A stretch of DNA of 64,000 nucleotides from Castor canadensis (Eukaryota; Chordata; Mammalia; Rodentia; Castoridae), in the NCBI RefSeq assembly GCF_047511655.1, contig NC_133405.1:90989046-91053045 (forward strand). The letters run 5' to 3'. A program made the translations under genes and the position numbers. A model generated the notes under the pieces. That model searched no databases and had not been told where the DNA came from. It saw nothing but the letters and a program-made list of their open reading frames with translations. The first letter of the stretch is position 1, and the number at the start of each line of letters is the position of its first letter. This document shows, piece after piece, positions 46,881 to 57,999 of this stretch.

Positions 46881-48071
46881 TCAGATTTGAAAAATGCTTC
46901 CTCCAGAAAGAAAAGTATGTGAAGTAGAAATAAATAGTCATGGATAAAGAAAACTTGGTCTTCCAGTCCAGAGATCAGCAAGTGTCCACTATCACTAAAG
47001 TGTGTGTGGGTGGGAATAGGGGGAAGGGAGTGGGGTGTGGGTTGTGGGGGGGGTATCATAGATTATTTAAATGACAAGTACTCCATAGTCTAGTCATCAC
47101 CTTTTTCTCTCAGCAGACATTTCACCCTATATTTAGGTCAATTGCCAACTCACTGATGACGAACAGGTTGGAGGATCATCATCATCGTTAATAAGATCAG
47201 CGGGCATCATAAGCCCAGTCCGTGACAGTAAGACTGAACCACCACACTTAAATGAGAGCGGGTACTCCAGGGGATACTGGACTGCATCTTACTCTAGAGA
47301 GTCCGTTACAGTGATTTAGGGCTCAACCTTCACACACTTAACTGCAAGTCCTGCCAGTGCAGAGAATAGACTGAAGAAATTCTTCAATGTGCTGTGAGAT
47401 CGGGCCTGAAATTTATCATGATGTAACCAACGATGGAAGGGCAAAGAGTTGGTTTAGGCTGAGCACTGCAAACGGAGAGGGAGAAACCAGGCGCAGGTTA
47501 GGTTTTCCAGATTTCTGTATAAATTGCTTCATCCTCCAGGCTTTGCATTTCTAGGCTGAGTGGTGGTAATCTGTTTGGGCCTCATCGTTTATTCTAATCC
47601 CTGCATCAGGAGGACAAAAACCTAACTGTGTGAAAAATTTTACCCAAGACCTTGCTGAAGATGATTCTGAGTCTAGAGATTTCCTCTGGGAAATATTCTC
47701 TCATCCACCAATCCAGCCATGCAGTCAGACGGTAAACAATTTTTAACAGAGAAAAAGTAACAAGCAACATGCTTAGCATCAGGAGAGGCTGGGATGTATT
47801 TATTTGGGTGTATACAGTGAGGTATGGATTTAGGTCGTTTGTGTGGGATAGATACCTAGGTACCCTAGCACCATTCCCATTACCAAATGAGCTGTCATTT
47901 CCCCATTACCTCAGAAGCCCTTACTAATATAAACAGTGGAACTTATTTATTCATGAGTCTCTGCCTCTGGGCTTTCCATTCTGTCCCAGAGACCCAGTAC
48001 CAGAATATTTAAATCACGATGGCGTTAAATACGTCTTAATATCTGATAGGGCCAGTTTCTGCGCATTGCAC
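46881..48071. other. ZXDB upstream flank, no gene seen
   Basis: Mostly unique, AT-rich sequence with a short G-rich tract at 47010-47055. No recognisable exon, RNA gene or young repeat. It would contain any distal ZXDB regulatory elements or a non-coding 5' exon. Confidence 0.5.
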
Positions 48072-48091
48072 ATTTTTTTTTTCCTTTCAGG
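48072..48091 (+). other. splice-acceptor-like motif at the ZXDB island edge
   Basis: A 15-base all-pyrimidine tract (48073-48087) ends in CAG at 48088-48090, followed by G, which is a near-ideal mammalian 3' splice site. It lies 82 bases before the ATG and coincides with the sharp onset of the CpG-rich sequence. It could join a distal 5' UTR exon to the single coding exon, or be a chance motif; ZXDB is normally described as intronless. Confidence 0.4.
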
Positions 48092-49300
48092 AACGTGTTC
48101 GGGCCCGCGGCAGGGGGCGGGGTCGTGCCTCCGCCTCGGCTCTGGTGCCAGCGGAGCCTCACCGACGCAGAGATGGAAATCCCGAGGCTGCTCCCGGCTC
48201 GCCGGACACCACAGGGCGGCGGCGGCTGTTGCCCCGCGGGCGGCGGCGGGGTCCACCGAGGCCCTGAGTCGCAGTCTTGTCAAGCCCCGGCGCGCCGCCT
48301 CCTACTGCTCCGGGGGGCCCAAGATGGCGGGCCCGAGCCGCGGAGCGAGGAGGCCCACAGGGCCTCACGGGGCCCGGGCCCAAGCCCGAGCCCGTTGGCG
48401 CCGAGGCCGGATCACCCCAGCAGCGGCGGCGACGACTTCTTCCTGTTGCTGCTTGACCCGGTGGGTGGCGACGTGGAAACCGCGGGCACCGACCAGGCCG
48501 GAGGGCCCGTGTGGAGGGAGGAGGCCGAGGTGGGCCTGGGGCCTGAGCGGGGCGAGAGCGGCGCGAACTCCGCGGGCCGCCTTGCGCTGGATCCCCGTTG
48601 CCTGCCCGCGGTTCCGGCCCCGACCTCGGCTCCGGCCCCGGCCCCGGCCCCGGCCCCGGTCCCCGCCTCAGGCCCGGGCCCCGCGGCGGCCTTCGCAGGC
48701 ACCATCACTATCCACAACCAGGACTTGCTGTTGCGCTTTGAGAACGGCGTCCTCACCCTGACCACGCCCCCGCTGCCCGCCTGGGAGCCGGGGGTCGTAC
48801 CTTTTCCGCAGCCGGGGGGTCTAACTGCCCCGCCAGCCGGGATTCCGCAGGCCGCCGCACAGCTGGGAGACTGCCCAGAGCTGCCGCCAGACCTCCTGCT
48901 GGCCGAGCCCGCGGAACCCGCGCGCGCCCCGGCGCCCGAGGAGGAGGCTGAGGGCCGGGCCGCCGCCCAGAGCCCCCGCGGGCCGCTGGTCCCCGGTCCA
49001 GGCGTAGTGCTCTACCTGTGCCCCGAGGCGCAGTGCGGACAGACCTTCGCCAAGAAGCACCAGCTGAAGGTGCACCTGCTGACGCACAGCAGTAGCCAGG
49101 GCCAGCGGCCCTTCAAGTGCCCCCTGGGCGGCTGCGGCTGGACCTTCACCACATCTTACAAGCTCAAGAGGCACCTGCAGTCGCACGACAAACTGCGGCC
49201 TTTTGGCTGCCCAGCGGAGGGCTGTGGCAAGAGCTTCACCACCGTGTACAACCTCAAAGCGCACATGAAGGGCCACGAGCAAGAGAACTCGTTCAAATGC
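48091..49300. promoter_or_regulatory. CpG island over the ZXDB 5' end
   Basis: CpG and GC density jump abruptly at about 48091, after AT-rich sequence, and stay high through the N-terminal and first finger codons before declining. Typical of a retrogene-type single-exon housekeeping promoter/CDS island. The transcription start cannot be placed. No TATA box is evident close upstream, and no ATG lies between 48091 and the start codon. Confidence 0.8.
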
Positions 49301-50614
49301 GAGGTGTGCGAGGAGAGTTTCCCCACGCAGGCCAAGCTCAGCACCCACCAGCGCAGCCACTTCGAGCCCGAGAGGCCCTACCAGTGTGCGTTCTCCGGCT
49401 GCAAGAAGACGTTTATTACAGTGAGTGCCCTGTTTTCCCATAACCGCGCCCATTTCAGGGAACAGGAACTCTTTGCCTGCTCCTTCCCTGGCTGCAGCAA
49501 ACAATACGACAAGGCTTGTAGGCTGAAGATTCATCTGCGAAGCCACACCGGTGAGAGACCTTTCCTTTGTGACTTTGACGGCTGTGGCTGGAACTTCACC
49601 AGTATGTCCAAACTGTTAAGGCACAAAAGGAAGCACGACGACGACCGGAGGTTCACGTGCCCTGTAGAGGGTTGCGGGAAGTCTTTTACGAGGGCTGAGC
49701 ATCTGAAAGGCCACAGCATAACCCACCTGGGCACAAAACCTTTCGTGTGTCCCGTGGAAGGCTGCTGTGCCAGGTTCTCCGCTCGAAGTAGCCTCTACAT
49801 CCACTCCAAGAAACATCTGCAGGATGTGGACACTTGGAAAAGCCGTTGCCCGGTCGCCACCTGTAATAAACTCTTCACATCCAAGCACAGCATGAAAACC
49901 CACATGGCCAAAAGGCACAACCTCGGCCAGGATCTCTTAGCTCAGCTAGAAGCTGCAAATTCTCTTACACCCAGCAGCGAACTTACCAGCCAGGGACAGA
50001 GCGATCTCAGTGGTCCAGAGATAGTATCTCTCTTCTCTGAGGTGCCTGGCAACAGTTCTGCTGCAGTGCTGGACACGGCATTGGTAAATTCTGGAATTTT
50101 GACTATTGATGTGGCTTCTGTCAGCTCAACTCTGGCGGGGAGCCTCCCTGCCAATGGTAATAATTCCTTAGGGCAGGCTGTGGACCCTCGGGCCTTGAGG
50201 GGCACCAATGACCTTCCTCAAAGTCTGGATACCTCTCTCTTTTTCGGAACGACAGCGGCTGGTTTTCAGCAGAGCCCGTTAGATGTGGATGATGTCTCCA
50301 CTGTAAGTGTGGCCCCTTTGGGATCTCTGGGCTGTTTGGCTATGAAGAACTCAAGTCCAGAGCCCCAAGCTTTGACACCCAGCAATAAGCTAACAGTGGA
50401 CACGGAACCTCTGACTCCCTCGAGCACCCTTTGTGAAAACAGTGTCTCAGAACTACTGACACCAGCCAAAGCTGATTGGAATGTACATCCTGACTCTGAC
50501 TTCTTTGGGCAGGAGGAAGAAACCCAGTTTGGATTCTCCAATCCAACAGGAAACCATGGTTCTCAGAAAGAAACAGATCTTATCACGGTGACTGGCAGCT
50601 CGTTTTTGGTATGA
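48173..50614 (+). CDS. ZXDB: ZXD-family C2H2 zinc-finger transcription factor (ZXDB/ZXDA orthologue)
   Basis: Single-exon frame of 813 codons plus stop. The protein opens with MEIPRLLPARRTPQGGGG and ends ITVTGSSFLV, as in mammalian ZXDB/ZXDA (about 800 residues in human). Order: Gly/Pro-rich N-terminus; an Ala-Pro run at residues 153-162; the motif TIHNQDLLLRFENGVLTLTT; then ten C2H2 fingers at about residues 283-305, 316-338, 346-368, 376-396, 405-427, 436-458, 466-488, 496-518, 526-548 and 559-582; then a Ser/Thr/acidic tail like the family's activation region. Most fingers are C-X4-C-X12-H-X3-H; finger 4 is C-X2-C and finger 10 is H-X4-H. Only fingers 6 and 7 are joined by a TGERP linker. 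All zinc ligands are present. The ATG at 48173 has a strong context (G at -3 and +4); the same frame is open further upstream but without an ATG. Family knowledge: nuclear regulators that act with CIITA on MHC genes. ZXDA and ZXDB cannot be separated from this sequence alone. Confidence 0.96.
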   Translation: MEIPRLLPARRTPQGGGGCCPAGGGGVHRGPESQSCQAPARRLLLLRGAQDGGPEPRSEEAHRASRGPGPSPSPLAPRPDHPSSGGDDFFLLLLDPVGGDVETAGTDQAGGPVWREEAEVGLGPERGESGANSAGRLALDPRCLPAVPAPTSAPAPAPAPAPVPASGPGPAAAFAGTITIHNQDLLLRFENGVLTLTTPPLPAWEPGVVPFPQPGGLTAPPAGIPQAAAQLGDCPELPPDLLLAEPAEPARAPAPEEEAEGRAAAQSPRGPLVPGPGVVLYLCPEAQCGQTFAKKHQLKVHLLTHSSSQGQRPFKCPLGGCGWTFTTSYKLKRHLQSHDKLRPFGCPAEGCGKSFTTVYNLKAHMKGHEQENSFKCEVCEESFPTQAKLSTHQRSHFEPERPYQCAFSGCKKTFITVSALFSHNRAHFREQELFACSFPGCSKQYDKACRLKIHLRSHTGERPFLCDFDGCGWNFTSMSKLLRHKRKHDDDRRFTCPVEGCGKSFTRAEHLKGHSITHLGTKPFVCPVEGCCARFSARSSLYIHSKKHLQDVDTWKSRCPVATCNKLFTSKHSMKTHMAKRHNLGQDLLAQLEAANSLTPSSELTSQGQSDLSGPEIVSLFSEVPGNSSAAVLDTALVNSGILTIDVASVSSTLAGSLPANGNNSLGQAVDPRALRGTNDLPQSLDTSLFFGTTAAGFQQSPLDVDDVSTVSVAPLGSLGCLAMKNSSPEPQALTPSNKLTVDTEPLTPSSTLCENSVSELLTPAKADWNVHPDSDFFGQEEETQFGFSNPTGNHGSQKETDLITVTGSSFLV
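48634..48657 (+). repeat. in-frame GGCCCC hexanucleotide repeat encoding Ala-Pro
   Basis: Four perfect tandem GGCCCC units (GGGGCC on the other strand) with flanking imperfect units encode the Pro-Ala run around residues 153-162 of ZXDB. Human ZXDB, as I remember it, has a shorter Pro/Ala segment here, so this looks like a lineage-specific expansion. Confidence 0.85.
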
Positions 50615-53480
50615 ACCGAGTCTATTTGTTCCTTGCCATGTGGCTTACTTTTATTACACGCTCAATTTTGAGGGTATTCTGGACTGAATGCTCACATGCA
50701 GCCATTTCTTACTGGTTTTGCAAAAGAACACATCCCTGGATTACAAATTTGGAGATTTAAATTCTTGAGTCTGGAACTGACACGTTCTGTGACCCTGAGC
50801 AACTCACTTAACCTCTCTGAGCCTTAATTTCCTTATTTATAAAAGGAGGTTGTTTGAATAGATTGCTTCCATGGTTTTTTCCAGCTATTTAATTCCTTGA
50901 TACTGTGCTTCTTTCCGTGAAAAATATTGGTATATCTTTCAGTGATGATTTTATGTGGTTTAAAAAATATGCATAAAGTTATGTTATATTGAAAATTCTT
51001 ATTCTTTGCAAACAATTTCAGTAATTATAAATGCATGAATCATCTTAGTTTACTTATCCCTGTAAATTCCCCCCCTTTCAGTATCATTTTGGAAGAAATA
51101 CCAAACATAAATTCATTTCATCACAAATGAATATATATGTGGTCCTTTGAAAAAGGATAATTCTGTCATCATACTTAACATTAACAGTAATTCCTTACTA
51201 TCAGTAAATGTCCAGTCAGATTTCAAACTTTTACTTGTCCCATGAATGCCATTTATTTTAATACTTTTATATATTAGGATCTCAATAACTCTCAAGTATG
51301 TTTTTAATCTATATGTTCTCCTTCATCTTTTTTTCTTACAGCTTTATTCATTTAAAAATTAGGTTATTTCTTTAACATGTAGCATTTGCCATTGGTTAAA
51401 TTTTGCTGATTACATACTTAGGGTGATGTTCACTTTATTCTCTTTTCTGTGTTGTCATCCAATTTAGTGACTTGATCAGATACGGAATATGATTTGGTCC
51501 TGTTGTGTTTTTTTACTAGGTGGCTTATAATGTCTGATTTACTTTTTTTGTTGATACTGACTGCCGCCTCTGATCAGTACATCAATTCATTATTACTTTT
51601 GTTTCTCATAATGCTGAATTTTTCTTATGGAATTCTTAACAATTATGGGGGAGGAAATGTTGTCTTGGACACTTATAAAAATTTAGTAGAAATATTATTC
51701 TAATGCCAAAACATTTACTTAAATAATGATAAAACTAAGAAGAAAAAAATAGCCAAAATGTGTTGGTTGTTTTCAGTGTTTATCTTCCTGACCTCTATTA
51801 TTGATGGGAGGCTGTATTGTAGAATTGCCAGCCAGGACTTTGACATGAAACAGACCCAGGGTCCAGTTTGTTTTCCATGGTGTTGGAGAAGTGGTCTTGA
51901 ATAAATTAGACTCACTCAGCTTCAGTTTCATAGCTGTTAACTGATCAGGGCCTGCACATACCTAACATACTTTAGAGTTTTCTTTTGCTTCTGTTTTCAA
52001 CATATAAATAAAAATATTATATATTTTGGCATAATTTGATGACTTTATATCATCTTTTTACCCTCTCACGTCTTTTCTGCCATAAGGGAGAAATTGGGAC
52101 AATTTAATCCTATTCATGTGCAGACAATAAAGGTTTGTGAGGGTTAGGTGAAACAGGGAAGGGAATCTCTTTATTCCTTACATTGAATAATTTTCTCCCT
52201 AGAATTTTTGTGGGAAATGCCAGGAGTGAAGATATTGCTCACATATTTATCTGCACAACTCTCCATTTGAACAGTTTGTTAACATGTTTGCTCTGTTTTT
52301 GATATCAGGAGTCTCAGTGACTGTGGAGCTTGCAGTTCCATCAAAATCTGATAATGAAGTAGAGGATGATATTCCTTTCTGTGGTTTGGAGAGCTTGTTG
52401 TTTATAGTTTTGAAGAGTTGATCGAAAGGAAAGATTGAATCTGAATATTGTGTAAACTCCCTCTTGAGTGTAGCATTTGTTGTTTGTGGAATGTCTTCTT
52501 GTCTTATTTGCTGTTCAGGTCAACCCTGTGAAGTACTTTTGGCAATGTCTGTGTGTTTCATATCATAATCTAGCCAACTCACATTCCAACTGGGTTTTGG
52601 CTATGACTGTTAATTCTGTCTATAGCTTCAAACAAGGGAGACAAATTGTAATTACCTCTCCTGTCCACAACTTTCATGATTCATTCCTATATTATAACTG
52701 GTTGCTGTTTTCCACTTTAATTTGTTTCTGTTACTTTCTGCTTGCTTTCTTCCCGCTGCCCTCCCTTGTATTCCAGTCCTTGCTATGCCTTTTTTTTTAA
52801 ATGGATAGATCCCTTTCCTGTCACTGTCCCTCAGATATTCTCATGGTACATTTTTCTTCTGATGCTAAAATTTTCTGCGTGTATACTACGGTTCTGTGTG
52901 TGCAGTAAGAAGTTACTTTCTGAGCTTAGATAATACTGTGTGTATATATGGTTCATATCATAAAGGAGATTATTTTATATGCTCTTCAGATGAGAAGTGG
53001 ATTTCTGTTTCATTATTTCCATTTAAAAAGATTTGCCAGGGAGTTCTGCTAATACTTTCTTATTTGCTCAAGTGTACTAGTCCAGTAGTGTTTGCATGTA
53101 GGTATCTGTGGATGACAGTCATTATAGCACTTTCGAAGTATAGTAAAAATTACCACTATGAAATGTTTATTACGTGTGTTGGTATACACACACACCTACA
53201 CACACTCATATATATTTTTTAAGTTGTTGTATTCATTTAGTGAGACACAAAGAGTAATGATACTTTTTAAAATCAGAGAAATGCTTGAAATTTCATTGTG
53301 TCTACCCATCCAACAATTTTCCCTGTTTGCTTTGGAAATATTTGTACCTTAAAATATATTTCAGAATGTTATTCATTAAGGTCTCTTAAATAGACCACTA
53401 TTTTTTGTGTCTGGCAAATAAGTATGTTAAAGATTGAGATGAATACACAAGTCTTGAAAATCAAATAAATTTATAAACAT
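50615..53480 (+). other. probable ZXDB 3' UTR and flank
   Basis: AT-rich, low-repeat sequence directly after the stop codon. AATAAA hexamers occur at 52007-52012, 52126-52131, 53464-53469 and 53538-53543. The true cleavage site cannot be chosen from sequence. A ZXDB 3' UTR of about 3 kb would be reasonable, so the 53464 signal is my favoured end. No other coding potential is seen. Confidence 0.5.
50764..50890 (+). repeat. MIR SINE in the ZXDB 3' UTR region
   Basis: Contains the MIR core (GTGACCCTGAGCAACTCACT, then AACCTCTCTGAGCC) in sense orientation, 150 bases after the ZXDB stop. It is an ancient mammalian SINE that the transcript would carry. Confidence 0.75.
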
Positions 53481-54023
53481 GAAGAGATTTTGATGCTGTG
53501 ACTTCATTTCTTTAATTGCTTAAAACAACTTCCTCCTAATAAAAATCATAAATTATACTTTTACTACTCATTTCTTTGGGATTTTTAAAGGACAAATGCT
53601 ACTGTTCACAAAGGTAGCAGATTTTGTTTGTCCACAGGCTCACAAAGTTTCATTTTACGAATTTGTTCAAATTACCTTTCTTTCAGTACCTGTTTTTCTT
53701 TTTTAACAAAATGGCAAAGAACAGCTTCATTCTTATAAAGTAAGAATTTAATTTCTGTTGTTGATGGTATAAAGTTGCCATCACTTCTTTTAAATAATGA
53801 TACAGGTTCTAATTTTATCCTCTTTTTGCTTTTCTTTGTTGGTTTATTAAATATTCTTGTCACTTGAAAACACAGTAACATGTTTACTTAAATAGAAGTA
53901 TATTTCTAAGGGCTCTATTGATCATGTTGGTAATGAGTTTAAAATATATTGCCCTTAGGGCCAATATGGGCTGGAGATGTAGTTCAGTGGCAGCGTGCTT
54001 GAATCCCAGTACTGCAGTATGCA

Positions 54024-54077
<54 letters not shown>

Positions 54078-54710
54078 TGGAAAACACTAAGGCATACATA
54101 TGTGTATATATATCGTAATGATTGAGTAGTAAGTATGAATCATGGTTATACTAATGAAGTTTATTTTTTCTGTCATCTAAACTCTTGAAGTTCTTATCCA
54201 TGAAATGTATGAGAAGGCAATTTGTATGCTGGAGATTCTACTCTTTTTTACTTCCAATTAACAAATTTTTACTAAACATCATTGTGCAAAATATAGCATA
54301 ACATATTGAGCCTTTTATGAGAAGAGTAATATATGATCCTGACCTTTAAGAAAGTCTCAGTTGATAAGAGGAGATAGAAAAATAATATATTAAATGATTG
54401 GAGAAAAAAGTAGAAAAAAGTTTAGTTTTATACCAAAATGATGGAAAGGTTAAAAAAACCCAGAATAATGTGGAGTTTACTCTGAACACAGATGAGAACC
54501 AGTGAATGTTTAATAGAGAAGTCACATCATGAAAATGATGTGTATAAAATATTTTTCTGTTAAGCACAATTCTATTGTTTTGGTAGGATTAAATTTCACT
54601 TTAGCCATGGAAAATTTGATACTCAAATTGAGATGTGCTGTACATGTTGAATAAAAAACACAATTTAAAGGCATAGTACAAAAGGTTTAAATATCTCATT
54701 ACCTTTCTTT
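53481..54710. other. AT-rich flank downstream of ZXDB
   Basis: No gene seen. Holds a truncated ID-like SINE at about 53970-54018 (GGGCTGGAGATGTAGTTCAG) and the (TA)n at 54025-54074. Confidence 0.5.
54025..54074 (+). repeat. (TA)n microsatellite
   Basis: About 25 TA dinucleotides following a truncated SINE. Confidence 0.97.
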
Positions 54711-54714
54711 GTGT

Positions 54715-54797
54715 TTTTTTCAGTACTGGGGATTGAACTCAGGGCCTCACACTTGCTAGGCAAGCACTCTACAGCTTGAGGTACACACCCAGTCCTA
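54715..54797 (-). repeat. ID-like SINE, antisense
   Basis: T-run, CAGTACTGGGGATTGAACTC, then AGGCAAGCACTCTACAGC. Confidence 0.85.
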
Positions 54798-54924
54798 AAA
54801 TATTTCTATTTTAATAGTGATTACATGTTCGTTAATATTTGAATAGATTTGTTTAAAGAAAATAAACTATTAAAATTGATTTTACTAGTTTCTTTTACTT
54901 TTTATTTTTTAATTATTTAAGTTT

Positions 54925-55035
54925 TTGGAGACAAGGTCTCATTTTGTAACTCAGACTGGACATGAACTTGTGATTCTTCTGCTTCAGTCTCCTGAGTGTT
55001 GGGATTACAGGCATGTACCACAACACCTGGATCTT
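54925..55035 (-). repeat. B1-like SINE, antisense
   Basis: GGAGACAAGGTCTCATTTTG, then TCAGTCTCCTGAGTGTTGGG and ATTACAGGCATGTACCAC. Confidence 0.88.
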
Positions 55036-55164
55036 TTTACTTTCTTAATGTAGCTATTAGAAAATTTTAAATTATACAAACAGTTCTAACAATTTAAAAA
55101 TTTTGAACATAAAAAAATAAAATTATACTTGTGGTTTCCTTTACATTTCTTTTTAAATTGTAAT

Positions 55165-55480
55165 TTTAATTTAAAAAATTTTATTAGCATATGCTGTATA
55201 AAGGGGTTTCATTGTGATAGTTACAACATGTATATAATGTACTTTGATCAAATTTATCCCACGATTCCATGTATATTACTCTTTCTTAACCACCCTCCCT
55301 CTTCACCTCTTCTTTTTACAGCTTTTGGTGGGTTTCATTGTGCTATTTTCACACATGCACATACACATGTATATATAAAACTTCTATAATATTCACTCCC
55401 CCCCATTACCCTCTCCTTTCTATATATTTCTACTGGACAACACAGATCTGGTTGTTATTTACCTACTTAGACTACTCTAT
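55165..55480 (-). mobile_element. antisense L1 3' end
   Basis: TTTTATTAGCATATGCTGTA, then GGGGTTTCATTGTGATAGTT and GTACTTTGATCAAATTTATC: reverse complement of the L1 3' UTR terminus. Confidence 0.8.
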
Positions 55481-57559
55481 CAAAATTAGGTATGCCATCT
55501 CTTTAGTCTGTTGAGGGTCTTTTCTGTTACTGCTTTTTAAAATTCAGTGGTTATTCTGTTTTATGTTTAGTTTTAAAAAAATGTATGTATCATAAAGGAT
55601 TGCATCATAGTTTGGTGAGGGGACACAGTATTTTGTCAGCAGTTCTTCATGAAAGCAAAATAGGAATGGATTTTGTCTTTATTTGTCTCTGTTGAATCAG
55701 GGAAGAGTCTGATCTTTAAAAGTCCCCAAATCCCTGGATCTTTAGTGAGATTGAATTCTTGGGGCTCCTTACTTATAATTTCTTCTGTTACTGGAATCAG
55801 GTAATGCCATGAGAACCTAGTCATGAGAACTCTTACCATAGTCTTTCTGTTTTGTAGTTCCTCTGACCATTGAAACAGACAACTAGGTGGAGTGTAAAAA
55901 AAGGAAGAGTGGAAAATTAATGAAGAAACATAAAGAGCTCTCCAAGAATTGCACTTTATTTGACTGTATATTTGATAGGACTCCTACATTCTAAACTAGA
56001 ATCATTTCTCGTTCTTATTAACTGCTGACATTAAAAAACTCTTTAAGCTGTTAACTTTTCTAAAGAGTGTATCTTAATTCAATATTTTAAACAAAGTATA
56101 CCAGGGATACCTAAAAACACAATCTCTGAATCTCTTGAGACTCTTTATTTGTTTACTAAGTCACCAGTCTAGTTTTAATTGATTACCTAATATGTGAGGT
56201 GCTGTGAGGTATTATACCTAACTAGAAGTCATTAACTGACTAAAATGTGTATTTGTGTTTCTATTATATGACAGGTATTGTCCTTATGTTCAAAGATATG
56301 ATCTATATGAGAAGCTATTAAAACCAATGTGTCATAGAATTCTCAGATGTATATCACAGATTTACCAGAATCAGCAGTATAATTTTCTGTGTGTGGACAT
56401 AAATTTTGATAAGCGAAACCAGTGTACAGAACATCATCAAATGTTATATTCATCAGAATCAAAAGTTGGTTGAGCATGAACATTAGAACAAAATTATTCT
56501 AAACTAAAACTTTGACAGGATTCTGAAACATAGATTTGGTTAAAAAATTGAAAATCGGTTATGAATAGGCTTTATTTTGATTTATTTTAGATTGCCATCT
56601 TTGACTTGATGAATTTATACCTAAAAGAGGTCCTAGTGAGTTTATACTCACCTCTCTCATTTTATGAATAAGAAAAGGAATAAAATCTACATTTTGTGTG
56701 TGAAATGAGTTTTCTTCTAATAAAATATTATCACAAAAATTTATTTTCTGCAACAATAGGGACATTATTTTGAAGATTAGCTTGTTATCTAGGCATATTA
56801 GCTGGAAAGAAGGAGGTAATAATTTCATGTAACATTTGGTGCTGGGAGTTAGAGTTTAACGTGGAAGAACATGAAAGTTCCCCAAAGCTTTGAGGTGGGA
56901 GTTCTGATAAACAAGCAAGTGTTCTGATTTCTGGGTAAAAAACAGTAGGTTAACATTTTTGAAAAGTAGGAAAAAGTTCTGATAGAATAGCAAAATGAAA
57001 CTTTCTTTTATAAGCAATTTTTCAGTGTTCTAGATGTAAAACAATCACAAAAGATACAAAATCACAACTTCAAATTTCATTTTCCTTATAGCATTATAGC
57101 AAAAGAAAGCCATTAATTTTAAACACAACTAGCTTCACTCTTCTGTTTACACTATCAAGTAGGAAGATAATTTCAGGGTGATAGTTGGCTTATATGACAG
57201 AAGGAAACAGGCCACATGCTGCCTGGAAATTGTCCAGAACAATGAGCCCTAGTAGAAATTCCAGTTAATGGAGCAGCAGCAGTTCATCCCAGTCTCCTTC
57301 CAAGTTTAGTGCTGTCTTGGTGAGTACTTTCCTGTCAAAAGCACCAGCATTTAGTTAGTTAACACCAACACCTGATATTTCTAAGAAGATTTAGCATTTT
57401 TTTCTTAAATTCACATATGATTTTGGGCTTCCTGGAGCTAATTATTAATTATTTTATGATCATTTTAACAATGATCTAATCATTTGTCATGCCTTATGAT
57501 AACAGTAAAATCTTAGTATTTTATCTCTATTTGAAAATTGTTTTCACTTTCTTCTCCCA
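55481..57559. other. unique AT-rich sequence, no gene recognised
   Basis: About 2 kb with no young repeat. A 72-codon open stretch at 56255-56473 (+) has no domain I recognise and no start context worth noting. Confidence 0.4.
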
Positions 57560-57832
57560 GATAATCCATTATATCTCACTCCCTTAGTTCATTCAGATCT
57601 CAAATGTCACCTTATCAAATGAGCTTTTTCAAATCAACCCATCTAAAGTGTCTTCTTTTCCTTACTCTTGTCCCTCTTTAATTTTTCTTCCTAATAGAGT
57701 ACATGTTTATTTGTTTTGTGTGTATCATCTGTCTACCTCCACTGAAATGTGTGCTCTGTTAGCAGCAGGGACTACTGTATAACCAACCCTTACAATAGTG
57801 CCTAGGCTAATAAACATTTGTTGAACTAAATG
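57560..57832 (+). repeat. L2 LINE 3' end
   Basis: CAAATGTCACCTTATCAAAT early, then TCTGTTAGCAGCAGGGACTA and AGTGCCTAGGCTAATAAACA, ending TTTGTTGAACTAAATGAAT. Confidence 0.85.
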
Positions 57833-57899
57833 AATTCTTCTCACCCTTCTATTAATGATGGGAAGCAATGACTTTTTCCCTACTTCCAATGAAAGTCTT

Positions 57900-57990
57900 T
57901 TTTTTTTTTTTGGTGGTACAGGGGTATTGAACTCATGGCCTCATGCTTGCTAGGCAGGTGCTCTATCACTTGAGCCACTCTGCCAGCCCA
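57900..57990 (-). repeat. ID-like SINE, antisense, with target duplication
   Basis: T-run, then GGTGGTACAGGGGTATTGAA, then GGCAGGTGCTCTATCACTTG. The 9-bp GAAAGTCTT lies at 57891-57899 and again at 57991-57999. Confidence 0.88.
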
Positions 57991-57999
57991 GAAAGTCTT

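Noticed and set aside
48095-48172. Extending ZXDB to an 839-residue protein
   Set aside because: The upstream start is a GTG; the ATG at 48173 has a strong context and matches the family N-terminus MEIP. Kept only as a finding.
48066-48761. 231-codon overlapping + frame at the ZXDB 5' end
   Set aside because: Arg/Pro-rich low-complexity shadow of the CpG island in another frame.
48821-49546. 241-codon antisense open frame within ZXDB
   Set aside because: Shadow of GC-rich zinc-finger coding sequence; no domain, and the sense frame is clearly the gene.
56255-56473. 72-codon open frame in AT-rich DNA
   Set aside because: No recognisable domain, homologue or transcript signal.
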